Shown: positions 1 to 10,400 of the stretch, piece after piece
Layout of the letters: every line of letters begins with the position of its first letter
Numbering within the stretch: the first letter of the stretch is position 1
From: Liolophura sinensis
Lineage: Eukaryota; Mollusca; Polyplacophora; Chitonida; Chitonidae
Assembly (NCBI RefSeq): GCF_032854445.1
Contig: NC_088297.1
Coordinates: forward strand, 12,428,163-12,442,277
Length of the DNA stretch: 14,115 bases
Reading direction: 5' to 3'
Translations under genes and position numbers: made by a program
Notes under the pieces: generated by a model
The model's database searches: none
Seen by the model: only the letters and a program-made list of their open reading frames with translations
What the model was told of the DNA's origin: nothing

Positions 1-905
1 ACAAACTGCCTTAAGTATTACAGGTGGGCACAGTGGTTTTGTGAGAATATAAGGTGTCGTGACTGTGGATTACAAACTGCCTTAAGTATTACAGGTGGGC
101 ACAGTGATTGTGCAGAATATAAGTTGTCGTGACTGTGGATCACAAACTGCCTCAAGTATTACACGTGGGCACAGTGGTTGTGTGAGAATATAAGGTGTCG
201 TGACTGGGGCCCACAGACTGTGTCAGGATTTGCTGATGAGTGCAGTTGTTGTTTTAAGACATAAGGTGTCGTGACTGCCACAAACACTGTTAGAATTTGC
301 AGGTGGGGGTAGTGGTTGTGTGAAGATATAAGGTGTCGTGACTGGGGCCCACAGACTGTGGCAGGATGAAGGTGGAGCAATGGTTGTGTGAAGATATAAG
401 GCATCGTGACGGTGGACTGCAAACTGCCTCAAGTAGTGCAGGTGGGCACAGTGGTTGTGTGAGAATATAAGACGTCATGACTGTGGATCACAAACTGCCT
501 CAGGTACTGCAGGTGGGAACAGTGGTTTTGTGAGAATATAAGGTGTCGTAACTGTGGATTACAAACTGCCTCAAGTACTGCAGGTGGGCACAGTGCTTGT
601 GTGAGAATATAAGGCGTCTTGACTATGGATCCTAAACTGCCTTAAGTACTGCAGGTGGGCGCAGTGGTTGTATGGGAATATAAGGTTTCGTGACTGTGGA
701 TCACAAACTGCCTCAAGTACAGTGGGCACAGTGGTTGTGTGAGAATATAAGGTGTCGTGACTGTGGATCACAAACTTCCTCAAGTATTACAGGTGGGCAC
801 AGTGGCTGTGTGAGAATATAAGGTGTTGTGACTGTGGATCACAAACTGCCTCAAATATTGCAGGTGGGTATAGTGGTTGTGTGAGAATATAAGGTGTCGT
901 GACTG
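1..905. repeat. 71-bp minisatellite, about 12-13 units, cut by the window start
   Basis: The stretch is a head-to-tail array of a unit of about 71 bp. A unit reads roughly gactgtggatcacaaactgc, then ctcaagtactgcaggtgggc, then acagtggttgtgtgagaata, then taaggtgtcgt. Unit starts are seen near 1, 72, 142, 488, 559, 631 and so on. Units between about 205 and 415 are more diverged and partly shortened, with 'cagactgtg' replacing 'caaactgcc'. The array stops at about 905, just after 'gtgactgg'. Minus-strand open frames here (159-783) are translations of the repeat and are not genes. The array probably lies in an intron upstream of the first visible receptor exon, or 5' of the gene; the sequence does not decide. 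Confidence 0.95.
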
Positions 906-1233
906 GACCATCAGCTTGGATAACCTAGCTGTGTGGCGCTATGATTAGGTATACCGTGTCTTCCTTCATAAGTTTACCTTGAACACTTCTTGTCTTCCCA
1001 TGTGTTCCCCAAAGGATCGATGTTTGGGCAGTTAGACATAGTTCGTATCCATAGATGTCTCAGGGACCAATTCCTGGTAGGTGTTTTCATGTGGCATCAA
1101 TGTTAAATCCACACGAGCACAAAATGGGTCATAAATTTGATTGGAATTCCAATTCCAGGTGCTATGTTTTAATGCAAACTCCTCACTGCGGGGAAATACT
1201 GCAAATCATCATGTGTCTTTGCGTGCAATTCAG
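906..1233 (+). other. Intron or upstream sequence, no recognisable feature
   Basis: About 330 bases between the 71-bp array and the first visible exon. I find no exon that could encode the missing N-terminal lobe of VFT1, and no repeat. The 3' end is a good splice acceptor, 'gtctttgcgtgcaattcag', ending at 1233. The short open frame at 1055-1249 runs across this acceptor and has no family resemblance. Confidence 0.6.
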
Positions 1234-1400
1234 GCTTCATTGGTCCTAGTCGAAGTCAGAGCGCCATTGCCATTTCCCGCCTATTGCAGCAGACGGGGAT
1301 TCCCCTGATCGGGGTGGCTACGACACTTTCCGACCTGAGCAACAAGACACGGTATCCAAACCTGATGAGGACGGCCGTATCGGACAAGGAACAATCTAAG
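1234..1400 (+). CDS. Exon A: part of lobe 1 of VFT1
   Basis: The exon begins with two bases that complete a codon from a missing upstream exon (phase 1 entry) and ends in phase 0 at AAG|gtgggt. It encodes 55 full codons, starting F-I-G-P-S-R-S and ending D-K-E-Q-S-K. The pattern 'IGPSRSQSAIAI...IPLIG.ATT.SDLSNKTRYP..MRT.VSD' follows the mGluR lobe-1 segment that holds three backbone-binding residues. By eye the serine of S-R-S, the second threonine of ATT (codon 1323-1325) and the aspartate of VSD (codon 1383-1385) match mGluR1 S165, T188 and D208. An N-glycosylation sequon NKT is present. The open frame reads on into the intron to 1511, but that part has no similarity to the family. Confidence 0.85.
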
Positions 1401-4400
1401 GTGGGTGGGTGTCGACAGTTCTTGAGATTATTGCCATCACAGCTGAAACTTTATACAACCGCGGTGGAAACATGTATTTTTCCGATGAAGTACAACGAAA
1501 TGGGTGGATGACATTCAGATCCCCTGAAAACAACAAATTTACTTTGCGCATAACTTAGTGGTGGTTTGTGCAACTCTTGTATAATTTGGAACATGTCCTA
1601 GCCTAGTGATAAAGGTGTTTGTTCAAACCCAGTTTCGGTCAGGTTTTCTAGACCTTATTGGTCAGGTGGCGTTTGTAGCAATACGGGGCCAACAGTGTGG
1701 TTTTCTGCGAAAAATACAAAGACGTATCAATATTATATATAGATATTATATATTTTTTACTCTAGGCCATCATATCCATGGTGAAGAGACTGGAGTGGTC
1801 AGTTGTCGCCATATTGCACACGGAGGATGAGTACAGTCGAGACTTGGCGGGAACAGTCTGGCGGCTAGCGACTGAGAACAACATTTGTGTCCTGCATATG
1901 ACTCAAGTATCAAATCTCAGAGATGTTAGACTGACGTTGAAAGCTCTACTTGAAAAGCAGCAAGACAAAACAGCTCGTGATTCTTTGGGCGTCGTCCATT
2001 TGGGACAGAGGGAATCGGTGAGGCAATTGTCGTACATCCTATTGGACGAATATAAGGAGAACCCGGATGCTGTGCGCAAACTACAGTGGATTTTCCCTGA
2101 TAGTGTTGGCACAGACGCCAGTCTTTTCAACAACATTCTAGGCCCACCATCATCGCAGGATTATTTACAGAATATCTGGAGCATTTCTCCCAGCTCTTTC
2201 CAACTCCACGAATTCGGGGACTTTTTCTTGTCGCAGATTCGTGATGTAAGCAAGGGTCTCGTAAACGCCACGAACCCCTGGCTGGAAGATTTCGTTCAAA
2301 GTTCCTGTCGTCCGTCATCCGTCAATCCAGGCTGTACGGACTTCAAACAGGGTGATTACGTCACTTCCGGTATCCATGCTGTGTACGCCCTGAGTCTAGC
2401 AGCAAAACGCGTGCACGAGCAGCTCTGCGCCGGCGCTCCGGGACTGTGTGAAGCTTTTAAAACCAAAAGCAGTCTGGATTTGCTTGGCGAAGTGCGCAGA
2501 ATTTGTCTGCATTATGCAGACTTTGACGAGAATCACACGGTACCGGAACTGGCACAGAAGAATGTCAGTGTTAATTTTGACACCAATGGGGATGTGAAAC
2601 TAAGCCTAGAACAACAGGTCTACGACATCAACCAATTTCATCAGCGGGCTTTTAGGAAGGTATGACACACAAACTTACTTCAATTGATTAGTAGAAAACA
2701 CATTTTCTTTTGACCAGTAAGGTGTGAAATCTCATACTGTGACATTCTATGATGTGAAGCCATCTCATATTGTTGTTTAGCCTTGTTTTAACAGTTAGAC
2801 TGATGAATACGTAACGGTACAGCTTTGGTAGCACAAAGCTAAGCTGGACATTGCTGCTGTAAAGCCCAGCTTCTGCCATATAGTGCGGACAATTTCACTA
2901 AAAAAACCGGCTCAAATTTTATCCCACTGAACATTCTGTTTACACAGGGCTTGCAATTCTTAAAGAAAATGTTGGGTAGGATAACATTTTCATGATCATC
3001 ACCTTGCCCGAAGTTGGAAAAAATCCAAACATGCCAGACGTTGATTTGAGTTGTCCGATTCGAAAGTTTAAACGTCTGGATTACTGTTGAAAGATGGTTT
3101 ATCAATGCTGGATTTGACATATTACATTTCGAGAAACAGTGGATAGCAAAACTAAGGTAGGTTTTTTGAGCCGCTTTTTTAGTGAAAATGTCAGCGTGAA
3201 AGTCTACATGACCGAAATTGGGCATTACGGTAGGAATGTCAAACTTAGCTTTGAGCTAATCTCTGGCTGACTAAACTATAAATGAGTGACGAGTACAAGA
3301 AGAGCAGCTATAGACAGTGTGATAGTAGGCATATGTCCGGTGGCTCATATACGACATTTTCCATTTTTCTTTACTTTTGTAACTTTTTCTTAGGTTTCCA
3401 CTTGGGTGAAAACAGTTTCCACCTGGGTGAAAACAGTTTCAACCTGGGTGAAAACAGTTTCCACTTGGGTGAAAAGGTTTTCACCCAGGTGAAACTCACG
3501 TGATACCAAATTCTGGCCCAAAAATGGGGGAAATCGTGTTCATACGTCTTGTGACAAATATGTGACTTGCCTCACCCGCGCCTTTCTCTGTCATTGCGAA
3601 TTTCTTACGTGTTGTGGCTTATCATCATTCTGCCCCGGGGAAACGAGAACGAGGCTTAAAAAGGTTTTCAGTTAGGTGAGAACCGTTTCCACCAAGGTGA
3701 AAACCTTTTCACCGTTTTCACCCTGGTGGAAACCAAAGAAAAAGTTACAAAAGTTAAGAAGAAAGGAACATGTCGTATATGGCCACCGTACAAATGATCA
3801 CACGTGACGGGTGAAATCCGGCCTCTTGTCAGTTAATCTTTATTCTAACGATTCGAGGATCATTTGTTTCAAGTCCAAATTGGGGCATGCGTTCATAGAT
3901 CTATATGTATACGCAATCTGAATGATGAAATGTCTTATGTGTTTCAAGTTGCAAAAGCCTTATGCAAAGCCATTGGTCCCAGCGTGTGAGAAATTGTCAC
4001 CATAGAATAAAAGGTTCAAATGCATTTTACTAGGTTGAACAAAATAAATCCGACATTTTTCCTGGACAATTTTTTAATGATTTTTCATCTGATATATACT
4101 TTTTTGTGTTTTATTTGCCTTTAAATGAGCTTTATCTTTTGTAATCTCTTGTCTATAACCGTTTACACAATGTGAAACCAACTGTTTAAGAATTGTTTCT
4201 TGGGTATGTTTTGCACCTTCCAGGTAGGGTCTTATCGTCAGAATGGAAGCCTCCAACTGAAGGAATCAAACAACCCACCCTCCGTCTGCAGGACGCCCTG
4301 CCGTGAGTGCGTTAGCCGCACCCCCTTCGTGTACCTACCCGGGGACGTCCTCCTCGCCGGATTTTTCTCTCTGCACTGGGCCCCTAACAATGACGACCCC

Positions 4401-7400
4401 TTCGGCTGTGGTCCATTCAGATCAGCGTTCCATGCCATCATATCGGTGGAAGGGTTTCGATACGCTCTTCAGAAGTTTCGAGAGGAGTCAGGGATAAACT
4501 TTGGCGCCGTTATTTTCGACGACTGCTACAGCTCTCTCCAAGCCGTCACCATTGTTACACAGTTTTTCTCTGGAAAGGAGCCTTTGGTGGACCCAGCGAC
4601 AGGTCACGTGATCGATTTGTCCAAAGTCGTGGCAGTGATTGGTTCCGAGTCCAGCGCCGTGTCTTTACCGTTGGTCGAAAATTTCAGACACCTGCGCATT
4701 CCCGTTATAAGTCCAGGATCGTCTTCCCCCGACCTGGACGACAAGGGACTGTATCCATATATGCTGAGGACTTGCGCGAGTGACAGCGTTTCAAGTGATG
4801 TGTTCGTAGCTATTTTAAAACACTTCGGATGGACATATGTGAGCTTTGTGTACATCAACAACAACTACGGCCATAGGGCTATGGCGTACACTCGCCAGAA
4901 AGCCCAAGATAATGGCATCTGCGTCGCTGAACCCATCCCAATAGAGCTCAATCCGGACGAAAAAGATTTGTTCGCAATAGTGAAGAAACTCAACACAAAC
5001 GGTGCCAAAGTTGTACTGTACATTGGCGTGGACCAGAATGCTAATGCGTTTGTCAGGGTTCTGAAGTATCATAAAATAGATTTAGTTTTCGTGTCACTCG
5101 GGGACTGCTTAACATTCCAACCCAACCTTGGCTCTTTAGCAATCTTGCAGAGCCGCGGTTATCTCCCCTGGATAGACTTTCAACATTACTTGCAAAAGAG
5201 AAAACCCTCGCTCACCAAATCGTCCGCATGGTTTGACACTTTCTGGCAGCAGGTATTTCAGTGTAATTTACCGCGATGCACAGAAAACCCCAATCTTGCT
5301 CGATGCGACGATGGTCTTAAATTTGAGAACAACGACGTCTTGAGTTGGGGGAACAATTTCAAAGTAAGAAACACCATCAACGCCGTGGCGTCTGCAATGA
5401 AAGGCAGTGTAAAAGCTCTTAAGTTCCTTTGCGGTCCAGAATCCGTGTTCAAATGTAAGGCGTTTCAGGAAAATCCTACACTGGTGACGAAATTCATAAA
5501 AGACGTCCAACTGGGGCCTGGCGATAGGAGTTATCGCCCTTTCCTTGCCAACGGAAATGGAAATCTGGATTTTGTAATATGGAGTTTACAGGAGCAAGAT
5601 GACGGTCCTGCCAAATATGTCCCAGTATGTTTAAAAATTAGAAGTTTGTGAAAATTGCAGAACACTCAAGATCGCCATTGTAAGATTTATCTATTTATTA
5701 ATTTATTTGGTTGGTGTTTTACGCCTTACCCAAGAGTATTTCACTTATTCGACGAATGCCAGTATGAACTGGACTTAAACTCACAGCGATCACATTGGTG
5801 ACAGACTCCTGATTTAGTGCGCCGTGCGGGCACTATAACAGCTTAGTCACAGAGGTTCATTCCATGGCAGTGATATTACTTACCAAACCAAGAAAGAACT
5901 GAGAAAAACAAGAAAAGTAAAACGTGATTTTTCACCGTCAAACATCCCGCAAAGCCGCATTTCCTCGGTCCTATTTGTCGAATCAACTCGTCCAATGAAA
6001 ATAAACAGACTGTATTTTAAGCCGCGATCACACGATGCGATTGTCGAGTGGAATTCGATCAATCAAATGAAAATAGGACATTCGCTGTTTTATGCAATAG
6101 GGGAGTTTCGAGTTAGAACTATGTTATCGTTGAACGTGAAAACAGTCCTACTGCATCATGTGACCAGAGAACAATGTTAGGCAGCCTCTGTAGAGGTGAA
6201 TTACCAATCACTTGTCGCACTGTGCTTCAGAGGCAAAAATGACACCTCTTTCCTTTAGAAACTTCTCAAGTTCACAAATGTTCAGCTCCTCAATTTCCTC
6301 CAGCGTGTGTCTACTGTAAGTTCATTTGGAGAACATTTTCAGACGCCCATTATTTTACTAATTAATCCCACAATAGCTGCCTAACATTTTTGACATGATA
6401 CAGTAGGACCTTTTTAGCGACAAAAGAGTTCGAACTCGAAACTTCCGTATTAGTAGAATTCGACAAATCCCAAAGTCAGAATGCGGTTTGCGAAAAGACT
6501 ACAAAATTCTAAAAATCGCATGAAATAGTTTCTGTCCTACACTGATTCCACCATTCGAATTCGACTGACCGATTCGACAAATCTCAATGTCTGAACGCGG
6601 CTGAATGGAATACATAGTCGACGCTGATTGGCTGAAAATGGAGTTAGGGCTCCTGGGTTAAACCATACAATCTGGTCACGCTTGACTAAATCTTCCATAC
6701 CGAAAATTCAGTTTAAATTAGGCCTAGCTTGGACTGGTACACCACGCCAGCCAATCAGCGACGATTCTGTATCCCTTGAATTATGAATTAACATAATGAA
6801 TGAATTTCCAGCTGTCAATCAATCAAGTATGTCCAGTGCTCTTCTTCTTCCAATTAGGTAGCCAAATACAGTCCGGAAGCGAAGAAACTTGTGATGACGT
6901 CAGGGGACAAAAACCTTAAATTTTATGATAAAGGCAGGATTGTTGAAAATTGGACGTCCTCTTGTACATCCAGTGAGGTGTGTCCGTCGTGTGAAGTTAT
7001 TCTGGCTCCTGCCAGACCTGGAATCGAACTCTCGCCGAATGCTAACGCGTATATCCCCGTTGCCATTCTCGTCATTGTGTGCATGGTGGCCGTCACTCTT
7101 GTAGTTTCGATAGCTGTTGTTGTAGTTCGGAAATCCAGGAGAGGTGAGTAGTCGTAACGAATCATTGTTACATAATTACTGGTTTTGCCCTAAACTTTCG
7201 CCGAATAATGAGAAAAATTTTCAGAGACAAATAATCGTTATGATTTATAACTATTCGTACTGAATGTTATACTTCCAGTAGTATATCATCATTCCTTTGA
7301 AACAAACCTCAAAACGTCTTTTCTAACATGAAAATAACTCTTAGAAGAACGAAAAATGTATAAATTATTTGTCTTGGACGAAATAATTTCAGATAATTAA

Positions 7401-10400
7401 GTAGCAATCCGGATGTACCCCTACTCACGTGAATTGATTAGGACCTGATTTCACAAATAGATCGTAGCTACAGTCGATTGTTAGGTGCACAAATAATTGC
7501 AAAAAATAGAGTGCATGTGATGTGCCTCCTTGTTGCAGGGCGGATTTCCACCGCTCTTTTATCTAGTGCTGCTTCACTGAGACGAATTACCGAAGGCAGG
7601 TAAGCTGCCAAGCCAGAGCCATTATACTGATACGGGTCAACCAGTCATTGCACTATGCCCTTCATGCTGAACGCCAAGCGAGGAAGTTACAACTTCCTCT
7701 TTTAAGGTCTTAGGTGTGACTCGATCCAGGTTTGACCCTGGATCTCCCGCTCCCGAAGCGAACACCCTAGGAACTGTAAGGAAAGACCAAATTGAGGGCG
7801 CCTAGTGATTTTAGGTTTATGATTGCTGTAAAGAAGCGGCCCCAGTGACTAATGAAGTGGTTAAGACTCCAGCTGCATGTATGTGCACTTGTGAATCGGC
7901 CAGCAGGCTGCATGTTCTCATATGCATATTGAATTAATCAGTACTCTGTGAGTACATACACACACACCTACACGTGCACATCCACACTTGAATACACCAG
8001 CAGTCTACAAGTGCACGTCCGCACTTGAATACACCAGTAGTCTACACATGCACATGTATACCTGAATAAACCAGCAGTCTACACGTGCACATCCGCACTT
8101 GAATATACCAGCAGTCTACACGTGCACATGTACACCTGAATAGACCAGCAGTCTACACGTGCACATCCGCACTTGAATATACCAACAGTCTACACGTGCA
8201 CATCCGCACTTGAATATATCAGCAGTCTACACGTGCACATCCATACCTGAATGGACCACTAGTCTACACGTGGATATGCTCACCTGAATAGACCAGCAGT
8301 CTACGCGTGCACATCTATACCTGAATAGACCAGCAGTCTACGCGTGCACATCCATACCTGAATAGACCAGCAGTCTACACGTGCACATCCGCACTTGAAT
8401 ATACCAACAGTCTACACGTGCACATCCGCACTTGAATATACCAGCAGTCTACACGTGCACATGTACACCTGAATAGACCAGCAGTCTACACATGCACATC
8501 CATACCTGAATGGACCAGCAGTCTACACGTGGATATGCTCACCTGAATAGACCAGCAGTCTACACATGCACATCCATATCTGAATGGATCAGCAGTCTAC
8601 ACGTGGATACGCTCACCTGAATAGACCAGCAGTCTACACGTGCACATCCATACCTGAATAGACCAGCAGTCTACACGTGTACAAACCACACCTGAATAGA
8701 CCAGCAGTCTACACATGCACATCCATACCTGAATAGACCAGCAGTCTACACGTGGATATGCTCATCTGAATAGACCAGCAGTCTACACGTGCACATCCAT
8801 ACCTGAATGGATCAGCAGTCTACACGTGGATATGCTCACCTGAATAGACCAGCAGTCTACACATGCACATCCATACCTGAATGGATCAGCAGTCTACACG
8901 TGGATATGCTCACCTGAATAGACCGGCAGTCTACACATGCACATCCATACCTGAATGGATCAGCAGTCTACACGTGCAAATCCACACCTGAATACACCAC
9001 AGCAGTCTACACATGCACATCCACACCTGAATAGACCAGCAGTCTACACATGCACATCCACACCTGAATACACAACAGCAGTCTACACGTGTACAAACCA
9101 CACCTGAATAGACCAGCAGTCTACACATGCACATCCATACCTGAATAGACCAGCAGTCTACACGTGGATATGCTCACCTGAATAGACCAGCGGTCTACAC
9201 ATGCACATCCATACCTGAATGGATCAGCAGTCTACACGTGGATATGCTCACCTGAATAGACCAGCAGTCTACACATGAACATCCACACCTGAATACACAA
9301 CAGCAGTCTACACGTGTACAAACCACACCTGAATAGACCAGCAGTCTACACATGCACATCCATACCTGAATATACCAGCAGTCTACACGTGGATATGCTC
9401 ACCTGAATAGACCAGCGGTCTACACATGCACATCCATACCTGAATGGATCAGCAGTCTACACGTGGATACGCTCACCTGAATAGACCAGCAGTCTACACA
9501 TGCACATCCATACCTGAATGGATCAGCAGTCTACACGTGGATACGCTCACCTGAATAGACCGGCAGTCTACACATGCACATCCATACCTGAATGGATCAG
9601 CAGTCTACACGTGGATACGCTCACCTGAATAGACCAGCAGTCTACACATGCACATCCATACCTAAATGGATCAGCCGTCTACACGTGGATACGCTCACCT
9701 GAATAGACCAGCAGTCTACACATGCACATCCACACCTGAATACACAACAGCAGTCTACACGTGTACAAACCACACCTGAATAGACCAGCAGTCTACACAT
9801 GCACATCCACACCTGAATAGATCACTAGTCTACACGTGGATATGCTCACCTGAATAGACCAGCAGTCTACACATGCACATCCATACCTGAATAGACCAGG
9901 AGTCTTCACGTGCACATCCACACCTGAACGGACCAGTAGTCTACACGTGAACATCCACACCTGAACGGACAAGTAGTCTACACTTGAACATTCACACCTA
10001 AATAGACCAGCAGTCTACGCGTGCACATTCACACCTGAATAGACCAGCAGTTTTCACGTGCATATCCACACTTGAATAGACTAGTATTCTACACGTGCAC
10101 ATCCACACCTGAATAGACCAGTAGACTACACGTGAATGTGACCAGCACTTTCCTTGCGATAAAAAGAAACCTTACATTTCAAGTTTCAAACATTTACGAA
10201 TTATCTTTTATCAAACCGTGTGTGCTACAGGCCTTTACGGCCACTCAATATGCATTTATCACGCGCAAAACTGGCTTACTAGTTGAACATGCATACATTG
10301 TATCTTTTGCGGAAAACAGCTGTAGGACTGTACTAAGCATTTGGAATAAAAGAGCTCTCACAATTTAAAATCTATTAGCAAAATCTCAATCTCCTTACAT

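Larger units (their letters stand above)
5625..6857 (+). other. Intron C-D (phase 0), filled with repeats
   Basis: The donor is gtatgt at 5625 and the acceptor 'gtgctcttcttcttccaattag' ends at 6857. It contains a SINE-like repeat (5690-5850), a long foldback element (about 5950-6605) and a short inverted repeat (6607-6775), each listed separately. The remaining bases show nothing I recognise. Confidence 0.8.

Noticed and set aside
159-783. Four minus-strand open frames with repeated S-H-N-H and L-Y-S-H-T motifs
   Set aside because: They are different phases of the 71-bp minisatellite.
2839-3225. 128-codon minus-strand open frame
   Set aside because: It lies across the MITE at 2829-3258, and its sequence shows no transposase or other family pattern.
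3282-3503. Small protein with periodic F-H-L-G-E-N-S repeats
   Set aside because: It comes from the 20-bp tandem repeat in the foldback arm and begins outside the element without family support.
4604-5072. Minus-strand open frames opposite the VFT2 exon
   Set aside because: They are shadows of a long conserved coding exon on the plus strand.
7725-7760. tRNA gene (B-box-like 'ggtttgaccctgg')
   Set aside because: No cloverleaf, acceptor stem or anticodon arm can be drawn. It is better explained as the tRNA-like part of a degraded SINE-like repeat.
8931-9134. Cysteine-rich minus-strand open frame (MCMCRLL... pattern)
   Set aside because: It is the translation of the 37-bp minisatellite, and its periodicity comes from the DNA repeat.
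7956-10133. CRISPR-like array of direct repeats
   Set aside because: There are no unique spacers; the whole 37-bp unit is repeated, and the surroundings are eukaryotic.
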